Below are positions 18,994 through 29,088 of a stretch of 64,000 bases of DNA, in pieces. The stretch comes from Gelidibacter gilvus (GTDB lineage Bacteria > Bacteroidota > Bacteroidia > Flavobacteriales > Flavobacteriaceae): contig NZ_SDDZ01000009.1 of the NCBI RefSeq assembly GCF_004115975.1, forward strand, positions 99,532-163,531. The letters run 5' to 3'. The position numbers and the translations under genes were made by a program. Every line of letters begins with the position of its first letter. Within the stretch, counting starts at the first letter, position 1. The notes beneath the pieces are model-generated. The model had not been told where the DNA came from, ran no database searches, and saw only the letters and a program-made list of their open reading frames with translations.

Positions 18994-20898
18994 TTAATTA
19001 AGCATTAAGTAAGTGTTTAAATACCATTTCTGAAATGTATAAAAGCACCAAACCTGCATACTTCGATCTTCTTTTCCGGAAATATGTTTATTGACCAAGT
19101 TGCCAATAAAAGCATCATTAAAAATACCTTGGGACTCTAAAAATTTTGGTGCAATATAAGATTCTAGCTCTGGTCTTAAACTACCTCTCAGCCAGTCTCC
19201 AACAGGAACTCCGAACCCTTGCTTGGATTTATTTAAAAAGTTAGGCGGAAATTTATCCACAAAAGCCTCTTTGAGTATGTATTTTTTATTCCATCCATTT
19301 AACAAGTAACTTTCGGGTAATGAGTTTGTTAAATCCCATATGCTTTTATTTAAAAAAGGAGCTCTACATTCTATAGAATTAAGCATACTTGTTCTATCCA
19401 CTTTCACCAGCATATCACCTTCTAAACTAACGTTCTTATCAATCATTCTAAAGTCTGTTAAACTTTTGGGATTTTGCTGATTATATTTTTCTTTAAATTC
19501 TGCAAATGTATCAGTAATTACATAATTGTGTTTTAGTAATTGTGATTTTTCGGAATCACTGAAGGCTAATGAGATAATGTTCCAATACTGATTTCCGTCA
19601 TAATCAAATGCATTAAACAATCGGTTAACTCTAAAACGTTTTCCTCTGTTGTCATCTTTAGTATTCAGTAATCCAGAAGAGAGTTTTAAAATCCTCTTAT
19701 GAACGGATTTTGGAACTATAGAGGTGTATTTATTGTTTAATTTGCCCATATAATATTTATTGTATCCTCCAAAAACTTCGTCACCGCCATCTCCAGTTAA
19801 AGCCACTTTGACATAATCGCTTGCATGTTTCGATACCAGATAGGTAGGTAGGGCAGAGGAGTCGGCAAATGGTTCATCAAAATTTAACAGAATATTGTCA
19901 ATTCCATTTTTAAAATCCTCTTCTTTAACAATGAATTCATGGTGATTGCTATTGACGAGTTTTGCAACCACCTGCGATTTGTCGGTTTCGTCATAATCTT
20001 TTCTTGCAAATCCAATTGAAAATGTTTCTACCCTTTCATTAGTTATTTGAGATAGACAATGTGTTACTACTGAAGAATCTACCCCTCCAGATAAAAATGT
20101 ACCTAAGGAGACATCTGCAACTGACCTACTTTCTACACTTTCCATTACTTTGTTGTAGACCTCTTTTTTCGCACTACAAAATGAAATGTCTTGCTTTTCC
20201 GTGGATTTGGGTTTTTCAATCTCGTGAATGGAGTATTGGTCTGTGCCTAAGTCAAAATCAATATAATGATTACTTGGTAGTTTAAAAATATCCTGATATA
20301 TAGAATATGGCGAGGGTATATAGGTCAATCTAAAGTAAAGATTTAGACCTTCTTTGGAAATTGCAGGGGTTTTGGCAAGGCAACTTACAATTGATTTTAG
20401 TTCAGAGCCGTAGATGAAATCTGTTGTTGTCTTAGTGTAATACAAGGGTTTTTCTCCGAAAAAATCTCTTGCTATAAACACTTTATTTTTGACTTTGTCG
20501 TGAATGCTAAACGCGAACATTCCATCCAATTCTTTAAATGCGGCAACACCTTTTTGTTCATAGAGTTTTAGTATAACTTCAGTATCGCTCATCGTCTTAA
20601 AAATTACTCCAGAACTTTCTAGTTGTTGCTTTATAATTCTAAAATTATAAATTTCACCATTAAAAACTATAGCAATGTTATTGTCATTGGAGTACATAGG
20701 TTGCTCCCCTGTACTTAAATCTATAATAGAGAGGCGGCGCATGGCCATAGCGACAGAAATTGATCCAGAAGTGTCAATATAAAAGCCATCATCATCTGGA
20801 CCACGATGGAAAATGAGCTGGTTCATTTTTGCTAATTCAGTTTTTAACAATCCTTCTTCTTTGTGACTATTATTTAAAATTCCGTTTATTCCGCACAT
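18994..20898 (-). CDS. asnB: Glutamine-hydrolysing asparagine synthase
   Basis: A 634-residue class B amidotransferase. Catalytic Cys2 follows the initiator Met (MCGINGIL). The glutaminase domain includes FHRGPDDDGFY and AIVFNGEIYNF, and the synthetase domain has the PP-loop FLSGGVDSSVVTH and ALTGDGGDEVFGGY. In polysaccharide loci such enzymes may amidate uronic acids instead of making asparagine; that is inference from position. It is 2 bp upstream of the GT4 gene. A decayed 5' copy of an asnB gene lies just upstream. Confidence 0.93.
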   Translation of the reverse strand: MCGINGILNNSHKEEGLLKTELAKMNQLIFHRGPDDDGFYIDTSGSISVAMAMRRLSIIDLSTGEQPMYSNDNNIAIVFNGEIYNFRIIKQQLESSGVIFKTMSDTEVILKLYEQKGVAAFKELDGMFAFSIHDKVKNKVFIARDFFGEKPLYYTKTTTDFIYGSELKSIVSCLAKTPAISKEGLNLYFRLTYIPSPYSIYQDIFKLPSNHYIDFDLGTDQYSIHEIEKPKSTEKQDISFCSAKKEVYNKVMESVESRSVADVSLGTFLSGGVDSSVVTHCLSQITNERVETFSIGFARKDYDETDKSQVVAKLVNSNHHEFIVKEEDFKNGIDNILLNFDEPFADSSALPTYLVSKHASDYVKVALTGDGGDEVFGGYNKYYMGKLNNKYTSIVPKSVHKRILKLSSGLLNTKDDNRGKRFRVNRLFNAFDYDGNQYWNIISLAFSDSEKSQLLKHNYVITDTFAEFKEKYNQQNPKSLTDFRMIDKNVSLEGDMLVKVDRTSMLNSIECRAPFLNKSIWDLTNSLPESYLLNGWNKKYILKEAFVDKFPPNFLNKSKQGFGVPVGDWLRGSLRPELESYIAPKFLESQGIFNDAFIGNLVNKHISGKEDRSMQVWCFYTFQKWYLNTYLMLN

Positions 20899-20940
20899 TG
20901 TACCTAAGCATTTAAAAATTTTTATTCGTCACTACCATGA

Positions 20941-21129
20941 CTATTTCTTTAATGTTTTGTCATTATAATAAATTGGTTGCTTTCTATAGCTTAAATATAT
21001 TACCGATAATCGAATCATTACCATAAAAACCAAACTGTTAATTTTTGACTCATTTAATACACCATCTTTAATTATAATTATATAGAAAAATAAGTAATTC
21101 ATTACACTCATGCATTTGCTTAATTGCAA
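20941..21129 (-). pseudogene. Decayed fragment of a second asnB gene (N-terminal part)
   Basis: A 62-codon frame that aligns without gaps to about 49 residues of the AsnB encoded just downstream. MNYLFF...FMVMIRLSVIYLS...QPIYYND lines up with MNQLIF...AMAMRRLSIIDLS...QPMYSND, and the distance from MN to RLS is 33 residues in both. The glutaminase residues HRGPD are lost, the Cys2 start is gone and the frame stops soon after. I read it as a fossil of a tandem or replaced asnB. It is unlikely to be expressed. Confidence 0.5.
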
Positions 21130-21166
21130 TATACTTTCTTGATTTTTTTATCTATCCGTTTATTTC

Positions 21167-22318
21167 CTATATTATATTTAAATAAAATATTTGTAATTTT
21201 TTTGCATTTTCAAAGATATCATATCCACCTTCTTTAATTTGATTAAAGGTATTTTTTCTATTATAATTAATGTTATTTAATACACTTTCTGCCCAATGAA
21301 ATTCTGGTTTTTCAAGGTCTATAAATGTTATAAGTCCAGTTATGTCTACTTCCTTCGTTACCGTGCTAGAGGTAATTATTTTTAGCCCAGAGGCCTGAGC
21401 CTCAATTAGAGTTACAGGCAATCCTTCATATAATGATGGGAACAAAAATAAATCGAAGCCCTGCAATAGTTCAGGAATATCATCCCTTAACCCTAGAAAG
21501 AGAATATTTTTATAAATATTTAAGCGTTTAGCTTCTTCTTTTACTTTGTCTTTTAAGTTGCCATTACCAATAAGTAATAAGACACAGTTATTATTTTTCT
21601 TGTAAATTTCATTAAATATTTTAATTAATAAAAAATGATTTTTCTGTTCGTTAAATCGTCCTACATGACCAATGACTTTTTTGTTTTTTATACCAAATTC
21701 TTCTTTCATTTTATCCGCTTTTATAGTATTATAACTAAAAGATGATGCGTGAATTGCATTATTAATAATTGTAACTTTAGTTTTGTTTTTTTGTCCAAAT
21801 AGCCAATCTCCAGCTTTTTCTCCACATGCAAAAAAGTGAGTGGCTACTTTTTTAACTTTTCCTCTAATTAATGATTGGACAAAGTCTTTTAAGGTAGCTT
21901 TTATATCTGTATTTTTTTTGAATATGTTTTTAAGTACCATGGACTCTACGGCTAAATGGCTATGTGCAATTCTATAAGGGATATTTTTACTTTTTGCTAC
22001 ACTCAAAATAATGCTGCTTAGCGCATTTAGATGAGAATGAACTATTTTATATTCTGGATGTTCAGAAAAAAAAATATTTAACTTTTTTTTATATAAAAAA
22101 TAATTTTTTGGTGATATTGCAGGCATTCTATAGATTTTACCACCAAGATATTCTATCTCATCATCAAAAAAACCTTTATCTTCTCTATGGAGCAAAAAAT
22201 CAAACTGCACTTTATTCTTGTCTATATGTCTATAATAGTTCATTATCATCGTTTCTGCTCCACCAAGATTCATAATTGTTAAAACATGTAAAACTCTAAT
22301 AGGCTTTTCCTTATTCAT
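21167..22318 (-). CDS. Glycosyltransferase family 4 (EpsF-like)
   Basis: A 383-residue GT-B enzyme: N-terminal VLHVLTIMNLGGAETMIMNYYR (typical GT4 glycine-rich loop), middle acceptor segment VHSHLNALSSIILSVA, donor domain VIGHVGRFNEQKNHFLLI and the catalytic block FPSLYEGLPVTLIEAQASG. Very AT-rich codon use, like its upstream neighbours. Spaced 2 bp from the upstream GT gene, so co-transcribed. Donor sugar unknown. Confidence 0.88.
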   Translation of the reverse strand: MNKEKPIRVLHVLTIMNLGGAETMIMNYYRHIDKNKVQFDFLLHREDKGFFDDEIEYLGGKIYRMPAISPKNYFLYKKKLNIFFSEHPEYKIVHSHLNALSSIILSVAKSKNIPYRIAHSHLAVESMVLKNIFKKNTDIKATLKDFVQSLIRGKVKKVATHFFACGEKAGDWLFGQKNKTKVTIINNAIHASSFSYNTIKADKMKEEFGIKNKKVIGHVGRFNEQKNHFLLIKIFNEIYKKNNNCVLLLIGNGNLKDKVKEEAKRLNIYKNILFLGLRDDIPELLQGFDLFLFPSLYEGLPVTLIEAQASGLKIITSSTVTKEVDITGLITFIDLEKPEFHWAESVLNNINYNRKNTFNQIKEGGYDIFENAKKLQIFYLNII

Positions 22319-22320
22319 AA

Positions 22321-23385
22321 TTAGTCAAATAGTGATTCATACTGTTTAATTATATTCATTTTATCAAACTTTGTTTCAACTGAAGCTCTTACTTTTTGAG
22401 GATCGAAAGGTAGTGCATTGTTTAAATAGAAAAAATATTCTTCTTCGCTTTCAACTAAATATCCGTTAACTTGATGCTGAATGATTTCTTTGGTTCCTCC
22501 AGGCACGTTAAATGCTAAAACGGGTGTGCCTACACAGCAACTTTCTAGAACGGTATTAGGAAAGCCTTCTACATATGATCCTTGTAAAAACATATCACTT
22601 AAAGCCATATATTTTGAGACTTCATTAGTAAAAGGGATATATGTGAATTTATTTTCTAAATGGTTTGTTCTAATCGCTTCTAAAATATTGTCTTTTAATG
22701 GACCATCTCCAATAATTGTGTAATGAAAAGGGAGTTTTAATTTAGCAAGTAATTTGATAATTCGTAATTGTCCTTTTTCCTTACTTAATCTACCTACTGT
22801 TAAAAAGCTAATAGGTTTTTGAGAGTCTGTATTTATTTCTTTTAAAGGAGGCAAATTTGTTATAGGGTTATTTATTATAGTAACATTTTGATTTTTCACG
22901 TTGTAGATATTTATAAAATCATCAGCCATATCTTTAGATTGACAAACAATTTTATCAACCATTTTATAACTACTCCGCGATAAAATATCATATATACTAA
23001 TTTTTTTTTTATAAATTGGTTTGCTATGTATTTGATTCATTAAAGAAATAATACTAGCTTCTCTAATTATAAATTTAGTTTTTAAAAAAAATGGAGACAT
23101 TAACCCCATAACTGTATTTAAATGTCCAATAGAGCTTACTACTACATGAGGTCTGTGTTTCATTAGATAACAAAAAATCTTGGAAACTGCATTTAAAACT
23201 CTTTTTTTTTCTAAAAAATGAACATGTATACTATCTATTACGTAAGCAGCATCCTTTTTATATCCGGTGACTAAGATTTTGCTATCATATTTGGTTTCAT
23301 TTATATTTTGAGCGATAAATGAAATAACTCGCTCTGCACCACCAGCAGTAAGGGTAGGTAAAATAAAAAGTATTTTCTTTTTCAT
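22321..23385 (-). CDS. Glycosyltransferase family 4
   Basis: A 354-residue GT-B protein. The N-terminus ILFILPTLTAGGAERVISFIAQN is the usual GT4 start; the donor half includes FLTVGRLSKEKGQLRIIKLL, GDGPLKDNI and YVEGFPNTVLESCCVGTPV with the nucleotide-sugar glutamates. Co-transcribed with the GT4 gene 2 bp downstream. It is preceded by a long decayed stretch, so its promoter probably lies at 23390-23500, though I cannot point to one. Confidence 0.87.
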   Translation of the reverse strand: MKKKILFILPTLTAGGAERVISFIAQNINETKYDSKILVTGYKKDAAYVIDSIHVHFLEKKRVLNAVSKIFCYLMKHRPHVVVSSIGHLNTVMGLMSPFFLKTKFIIREASIISLMNQIHSKPIYKKKISIYDILSRSSYKMVDKIVCQSKDMADDFINIYNVKNQNVTIINNPITNLPPLKEINTDSQKPISFLTVGRLSKEKGQLRIIKLLAKLKLPFHYTIIGDGPLKDNILEAIRTNHLENKFTYIPFTNEVSKYMALSDMFLQGSYVEGFPNTVLESCCVGTPVLAFNVPGGTKEIIQHQVNGYLVESEEEYFFYLNNALPFDPQKVRASVETKFDKMNIIKQYESLFD

Positions 23386-24126
23386 AAATTAGACATGGGA
23401 CAAACCATTTTTTGAATTAGCTATTTGTAATTATACCTCTTCGATCATTTTATTCATTTAAATGGTCTATGGTTAATAGTTCTTTCATATGAAGGTATAT
23501 TTAAAAAAGAAGTAGATGATTTATAGAACGAGATAATTAATAGTATGCAACTTATTTTTATTTAGGCTTTAGGTTTTAATTGAATTATCCACCATGTCTT
23601 TAATCTTTCAAAAGAGTGTATCAAATTGTTTCTTATGTTCGTTTAAGTATCTGCTTTTCAAATGAAAATCAAATTTTTCTGGTTTACAAACTGTATGAAA
23701 GGAAGAATTAAATATATATTTATCTAAAATTAAGGCAACAATAGTAATCATTTTTTGGTAACCTACTGTACATGAGTCTAATAATATAAAATATACGGTT
23801 TTTTTTGTGTAGACATTGAGTTTAAATTTGGTTTTGAGACTTTTGTATGTTGCAGTATTACCATTTTAAATTTTCAATAATAAATAATCTTTCCATAATT
23901 GCGATGATGGTATTTAAAATAACGTTGTTGCGAAAATCCTTTAACTTATTAGTTATGTCAAAAATTATCTACGAATTGTATTATAGCAAGTTGATAGGCG
24001 CAAGAATTTAAATTTTGCAGACGAAATTTATGATGCAAATTAAATTGTGAAGTATTACCAATATTATAACGTAACTCTATTGTTTTACTTAATATTAATT
24101 ATTTTATTAAATTTTTAGCTAGGAAT
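23386..24126 (-). other. Long gene-free stretch with coding remnant
   Basis: About 740 bp of very AT-rich DNA inside the polysaccharide locus. No intact gene. A minus-strand remnant is described separately at 23569-23751; the rest has stops in all frames. Probably the remains of a deleted glycosyltransferase-type gene. Confidence 0.4.
23569..23751 (-). pseudogene. Remnant of an unidentified gene with one in-frame TGA
   Basis: From an ATG at 23751 the minus strand reads a short protein-like sequence (hydrophobic start, then HTVCKPEKFDFHLKSRYLNE and HKKQFDTLF), stops at TGA (23608-23610) and continues in frame as KIKDMVDNSIKT before TAA. Its charged, non-random composition stands out from the flanking AT-rich DNA. 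I do not recognise the family; a C-terminal fragment of a polysaccharide gene is my guess. Confidence 0.25.
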
Positions 24127-24666
24127 TTATCTCAAAATATTGTTTATATATCCCTCTGTTGGGTTCTCTTTCTTAATAATTTTTGCAGGATTTCCTATAA
24201 CTATTGAGTTGCCAGGAATATCCATATTTACAAATGAATTGGGGGCAATTAACACATTACTTCCAATATTTATTTTCCCTGCAATCACACAACCGGTTCC
24301 TATCCAAACATTATCGCCTATTGTAGGGCAACCCTTATGTTTGCCTCTATTTGCCTGTCCTATTGTTGTTAAATGAGCGATGTTACAATTCTTCCCTATT
24401 TTAGCATTTTCATTAATTACAATAGTACCAAAATGCCCAATATAGAAACCCTCACCTATTGAGGTTTTTACAGGAATCTGAAATCCGTATCTATAGCCAA
24501 GTCTTTTAAGTATAAAGTAATAGTACAGACCAAAAGCTGACATTTTTTTGTATTGAGAGGCCTTACGCAAATAATACATATATCTAAAACCTGGATTTCT
24601 TTTCCCCTTTGAAATAGTCGTTGAACCCTCATAACGAAATAAATCTGCTCTAATTATTTCTTTCAT
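24127..24666 (-). CDS. LbH hexapeptide acyltransferase, serine acetyltransferase-like
   Basis: A 179-residue left-handed beta-helix acyltransferase. A helical N-terminus is followed by hexapeptide repeats (IVINENAKIGKNCNIAHLTTIG, CPTIGDNVWIGTGCVIAGKINIG) and the C-terminal VIGNPAKIIKK motif of the CysE/colanic-acid acetyltransferase group. The active-site histidine is in the NIAHLTTIG segment. In this setting it probably O-acetylates a sugar of the polysaccharide rather than serine. Confidence 0.85.
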   Translation of the reverse strand: MKEIIRADLFRYEGSTTISKGKRNPGFRYMYYLRKASQYKKMSAFGLYYYFILKRLGYRYGFQIPVKTSIGEGFYIGHFGTIVINENAKIGKNCNIAHLTTIGQANRGKHKGCPTIGDNVWIGTGCVIAGKINIGSNVLIAPNSFVNMDIPGNSIVIGNPAKIIKKENPTEGYINNILR

Positions 24667-24775
24667 AGTGTAAATATTCGATTTTATAAAAATTCATAAA
24701 AAATAAAAATCTGATAAAATCAAATTTAGTAATTGTATTTAATCTTCTTTGTTTTAGATTGTTGAAAAGTTATAA

Positions 24776-25903
24776 TTAATTTTTTAGATTGATGTTTTCT
24801 GTTAAAGTATTTGTGTTAGAAAGAAGTCGCTTTTGTTTAACAATTTGATATTGGATCCACATTGCTACAAGTGTCAGATAATAAAAATTAAAAAAGTTAT
24901 GATTAGCTAACAAAAATACACTTAATGCGATGGTTTGCATAATTAAATAGGGGGTTTCCTTGAAAAAATAAATACTCCAATAAAATAAATATATAAAATA
25001 ACCTAAAAACAATAAAAAAGGAATTATACCTCCTTCTCCTATAATTAACAAATAAGTATTGTGTACGCCTACAACTTTTCCCATTTCTCCTGAAAAAGTA
25101 TCATATCCATTTCCAAAAATCGGTGATTGATATATTTTATCATAGTGTAATGCCCATGTGTCAGTGCGCGAATCTTCAGTTATCTCTCGGTTAGAAACAT
25201 TTTCATTATTAATAATATTTTTTAATTGTGTAAACCTCGGATTGTTTAAACCTACGATGTCATCAATTACTAAAAGGGAACTAAAGATTAAAACTCCAAC
25301 TCCAAGGATTCTGATATTCTTAATACTGATTTTTAAGGAGATTAAATTTAATAATACCCAAATTACAATAAATGTGCGAGAAAAAGTCAATAAGCCCATT
25401 AGAGTAAATATAAACTGTCCAAAAAGTTTTAAAGGCAAATTTTTTAAGCCATAGGTCAATGCATAGCCATAAATACAAATAAATCCGGCTACATTTGGAT
25501 TAAGATAAAATCCCGCATAACGACCTGTTCTGATTGGGAAAAATATGGTTTCAATGCCTATACTTAAAGAACCTAACAAAATAAAATAAAAGAGCTCTTC
25601 TTTACTAACTCTTTTAATAAGTTCGTAACCACCTATTACTAAGACAAAATACTTTACAAAATTATTAATAAAAAACTTTGTTTCACCATCATATTGAAAA
25701 CTAGAGATTGTGAAGTATAAAAATGCAATTAATAGAATCCACCAATTTGGAGTTGTCTTCTCTTCCAAAAAATAGTATAATGCTAACAGCGAAATTATTA
25801 GGAAGCTTAGTGAGCTACCAAAAGCTGGACCCAGAGTGGCAAGAGCTATTGATGGTAAATTCCATAAAACCAATGCTAATATTACTATTCTGAGAATCTT
25901 CAT
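24776..25903 (-). CDS. O-antigen polymerase/ligase family membrane protein (Wzy-like)
   Basis: A 375-residue polytopic protein with about ten hydrophobic helices and one large periplasmic loop around residues 220-290 containing NNPRFTQLKNIINNE, SRTDTWALHYDKIYQSPIFGNGYDTF and VVGVHNTYL. The G-x-G-x-N/H and H-N-T-Y-L pattern is typical of the Wzy_C/O-antigen ligase superfamily. It most likely polymerises repeat units in the periplasm; ligase activity cannot be excluded. Confidence 0.8.
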   Translation of the reverse strand: MKILRIVILALVLWNLPSIALATLGPAFGSSLSFLIISLLALYYFLEEKTTPNWWILLIAFLYFTISSFQYDGETKFFINNFVKYFVLVIGGYELIKRVSKEELFYFILLGSLSIGIETIFFPIRTGRYAGFYLNPNVAGFICIYGYALTYGLKNLPLKLFGQFIFTLMGLLTFSRTFIVIWVLLNLISLKISIKNIRILGVGVLIFSSLLVIDDIVGLNNPRFTQLKNIINNENVSNREITEDSRTDTWALHYDKIYQSPIFGNGYDTFSGEMGKVVGVHNTYLLIIGEGGIIPFLLFLGYFIYLFYWSIYFFKETPYLIMQTIALSVFLLANHNFFNFYYLTLVAMWIQYQIVKQKRLLSNTNTLTENINLKN

Positions 25904-26373
25904 TTTAATGATTTAATAAATTATTTTCACTATTTTTTTAATTCTTTTAGAAAATTACAATTAAGAATTTACTAATCCCTATTTTATTATTTAAGCCATA
26001 GACTATAAGAATTAAATTTTCGTTATTAATTATAATCACTTGTATCGTTTAAATCACATGCCATTGATTTTGGTGAAAATATTATCTGTCGTGTTTATTT
26101 AAATTTTTTTATATACATTGTGTTTGTAATATTACAAAATTTGATAGACGTTAAGACAATTTAGGTTTTATTTTCCCATCAGAACATGCCAAAGTAGTTT
26201 TAAGTTCAATCAAATAATAAAATGATGTGAATTTCATAATTCCTAAAAAATAATTCCAAGAGTTTCTACTATATATTTAATAAGTTTATAATAAAATAAT
26301 TTTGTTACCTCAATTGGATGGTGATGCAATTTGATAGAATATTTCCTAAATAATTCTGTTAAATAAATATTTC
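25904..26373. other. Intergenic stretch inside the polysaccharide locus
   Basis: 470 bp, extremely AT-rich, stops in all frames. No hairpin terminator or gene recognised. It may hold a promoter for the genes 24.1-25.9 kb. Confidence 0.4.
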
Positions 26374-27921
26374 TTAACTATTTCTGCTAACCTTATTTTT
26401 GATCAATTTTATTATTCTAAGCGTAAAATCTCTAAAGCCTTTTGAACTGATATACATTAGGAGACCATACACAAAAATAATTATGATACTTAACTTAATT
26501 GCATTTAAACCCCATGTTAAGAGAGTAAAATTGCTCTGAGTCAAAAAATTATTATGAAAAAAATTGACAATAGTAGCCGTAATGAAAAAAATAAATAATA
26601 AAGGAACAAATCGCTTCCAATAGTTCCATATACTGGTATTGAAACCTTTAGAGTATAGAAAATAGGGTTTCCATATCATATAAGTTCCAACTAAACTAAA
26701 GTATGTTCCTGACAGTACTCCGAAAATACCCCATAATTTTCCCAAAATTAAAGAAAGAATTAGATTGGATATGATATCAAAAAATGGTGCCCAGGTATCA
26801 GAAAACAAACCGTAAGCATTCATGAAATGTTGAACAGGAGATTTAATAAGATTAATAAATAGAACACCAATCATTAATAGAAGAATAGATTCTTGAAGAA
26901 CATAATCTTCTCCAATCCACAATACAATAAAAGGAGTAATCAGGTAATAAGTAGCAAGACTAAAAAAGCCAGCTATAAAAAACTGTAGTGCCATCATTTC
27001 CCAAAAAACTTTATCAATATTTTTTTTATCATTTTCGGCAACTAAGTTTCCAATACCAGCGCCAGTACCAGCAAAAATAACTTTTATTAAACTTTGAAGA
27101 TTCACGAAAATAAGTTGATAGTTTCCAAAAAAGGCAACACTCTGTATATTTACTAAGGCATATATCAATATATTATCAGTTCCATCTTTTACAAAGGAAC
27201 CCATCTTATGGATAAATAGCTGCTTCGTTTTTTTAATTATTTGAGGATATTCTTTTATTAAATTACTACCATCTTTTGAAGCTATTATTAGCCATGGATA
27301 GTGCTGTTTAATTTTTATTCTAAGAATAACGCTTAATGTGATAGCAAATAGTAATTCCATTATTACCCAAGCATAATAACTTTGTAAATAATAAGCTAAG
27401 AGGGCCTGTATAAGAAGTCTGACAACGTTTATACTTTGAAAATATACTTGTACAACATAACCCTTTTGGTCAGCCTCTAACAAAGTCATGTGATAGTTAA
27501 AAAAATAACTTAATAACGATGACATTAAAAATGAGAAAAATACAAAGTATATTAGTGATAAGGAGAAATCGGTATTGCCAAAGAAGTACGGTAAAAAAAT
27601 AGATACAATTGCGCCAGCACCGAAAATAAATATACCAATCCTTTTATATAGTACCCCTAGAAGAGATATGATTTTATTTATTTCTAATTGGTTATTATTA
27701 TAAATAGGTTTATAAAGCGAATAACCAATAGCAGTGCCAATTCCTAATTCCGCCAAATTTAAAAAGCCCAATATGCTTCTTAAGGTAGAGGTGAGACCTA
27801 TAAATTCATCACCCAGAAAGTCAAGAAAAATTTTTCTAGAAAAAAACTGAGCAAAAATTGAAATAAGAAAAAAAAACGCACCGACCTTAGCATTTTTTAC
27901 AGACTTAGAAACTCTAGACAT
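26374..27921 (-). CDS. wzx: Wzx-type polysaccharide flippase
   Basis: A 515-residue polytopic protein with 12-14 hydrophobic helices and the polysaccharide-transport family N-terminus (GAFFFLISIFAQFFSRKIFLDFLGDEFIGLTSTL, LGFLNLAELGIGTAIGYSLYKPI). It would flip undecaprenyl-linked repeat units across the inner membrane for the Wzy-like polymerase. Assignment by membrane topology and these segments; the symbol is functional rather than by orthology. Confidence 0.85.
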   Translation of the reverse strand: MSRVSKSVKNAKVGAFFFLISIFAQFFSRKIFLDFLGDEFIGLTSTLRSILGFLNLAELGIGTAIGYSLYKPIYNNNQLEINKIISLLGVLYKRIGIFIFGAGAIVSIFLPYFFGNTDFSLSLIYFVFFSFLMSSLLSYFFNYHMTLLEADQKGYVVQVYFQSINVVRLLIQALLAYYLQSYYAWVIMELLFAITLSVILRIKIKQHYPWLIIASKDGSNLIKEYPQIIKKTKQLFIHKMGSFVKDGTDNILIYALVNIQSVAFFGNYQLIFVNLQSLIKVIFAGTGAGIGNLVAENDKKNIDKVFWEMMALQFFIAGFFSLATYYLITPFIVLWIGEDYVLQESILLLMIGVLFINLIKSPVQHFMNAYGLFSDTWAPFFDIISNLILSLILGKLWGIFGVLSGTYFSLVGTYMIWKPYFLYSKGFNTSIWNYWKRFVPLLFIFFITATIVNFFHNNFLTQSNFTLLTWGLNAIKLSIIIIFVYGLLMYISSKGFRDFTLRIIKLIKNKVSRNS

Positions 27922-28131
27922 TTTTTATAAAATTTTAATTAGAAGCTATCTGGATTTATTTGTTCTAAAAAGCTTTATGTCTAAATTTATTGAAACCGCA
28001 CTTGAGGTGTTAGGCGCAAAATTAAAAAGTTTTAAAATAGAAGTCATACGTTTCTTATTAAATTAGTTCTTATGAATCAGTACTTCTTGTTCTTCATTAC
28101 AAACTTTTTTTTGAATTATATTCAAGGTTAT

Positions 28132-29085
28132 TTATCTCAATAAATGTTTAAAAGGCCAACCTACAATAAAAATAATCTTTAGTTTTCGATTGGGAAGAGC
28201 ACGGATATAGTCGTGCTTTTTATAGGGTAGATAATGGGCGGCTCGTAAAAGAGTATAGATTCGTCTAAGAAAAATTTTTGGTTGTTTCCAAAAATAATTT
28301 CGAGAAAACCAATTTAAAACGGAAAATGAATATACAGCCTGGCCGAAAGAATTTTTTTCATGATCCTTAATGGACAATCTATTGTGGGTGTTTGTGTAAT
28401 AAACTCTCACAATTTTATTAACATATAAAGTGTTAAATCCTTGATTAGCAATGAACATCCAAATCAGACCTTCAGGAATTAGACCTCTAGAAAACATATT
28501 GGGGTTAATAGTAATGTTTCGCAAGATTTCAGTTTTTGTAAATCCCCATCTCTCTTTCTCATTTGGGTAATAAAGTTCCTGTTTAAAGGAATTACTGTAG
28601 AACTGATCTTCAGGAAACTTATCACCAATTATATTTCCTGAAGCGTCCATGCATAAAGCAGTCACCCCACTTATCAATTTCTTTTTTTCAGAGGGTATTG
28701 ATATATAGGCTTCATCGAATAAGAACAAAGCATTTTCTACACATTCATCATCTGAGTCTAAAATAACTAAGAATTCACCTTTTGCAAGGCTTATCGCCTG
28801 AAAGTAGCACGCCATTTTATGCTGGTTATCTATGTTGTTTATATAATTGACATCAAACGTAGCGTTCTTCAAAAGTTCTAATGCTACCTCATGAGAGCGA
28901 TCAGTAGATCCATCATTGATCAAAACCAATTCAAAATTTCGAAAAGTTTGATTGTTCAAAGAACTAAATACTCTATGAAGAGTATCTTCTCTATTATATA
29001 CAGGAGTAAAAATTGTAAAGCGATATTCAAATTCCTCCTTTACGTTTGATGCTTTGTAGGTCGGTATAAACTCTTTGAAATCCAT
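28132..29085 (-). CDS. Glycosyltransferase family 2
   Basis: A 317-residue GT-A enzyme. The N-terminus has the nucleotide-binding strand YRFTIFTPVYNREDTLHRVFSSL, followed by LINDGSTDRS and the DxD-type motif VILDSDDE that holds the metal. The C-terminal third is basic and aromatic (PKIFLRRIYTLLRAAHYLPYKKHDY) and probably lies on the membrane. Stop is 3 bp from the start side of the next GT gene, so the two are co-transcribed. Confidence 0.88.
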   Translation of the reverse strand: MDFKEFIPTYKASNVKEEFEYRFTIFTPVYNREDTLHRVFSSLNNQTFRNFELVLINDGSTDRSHEVALELLKNATFDVNYINNIDNQHKMACYFQAISLAKGEFLVILDSDDECVENALFLFDEAYISIPSEKKKLISGVTALCMDASGNIIGDKFPEDQFYSNSFKQELYYPNEKERWGFTKTEILRNITINPNMFSRGLIPEGLIWMFIANQGFNTLYVNKIVRVYYTNTHNRLSIKDHEKNSFGQAVYSFSVLNWFSRNYFWKQPKIFLRRIYTLLRAAHYLPYKKHDYIRALPNRKLKIIFIVGWPFKHLLR

Positions 29086-29088
29086 GTT

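Noticed and set aside
23751..23790. GGTAACC at about 23757 as a further ECF-type promoter
   Set aside because: The -35 is GGTAACC, not TGTAACC, and no ATCTAAA lies 16 bp away; it is also not in front of a gene.
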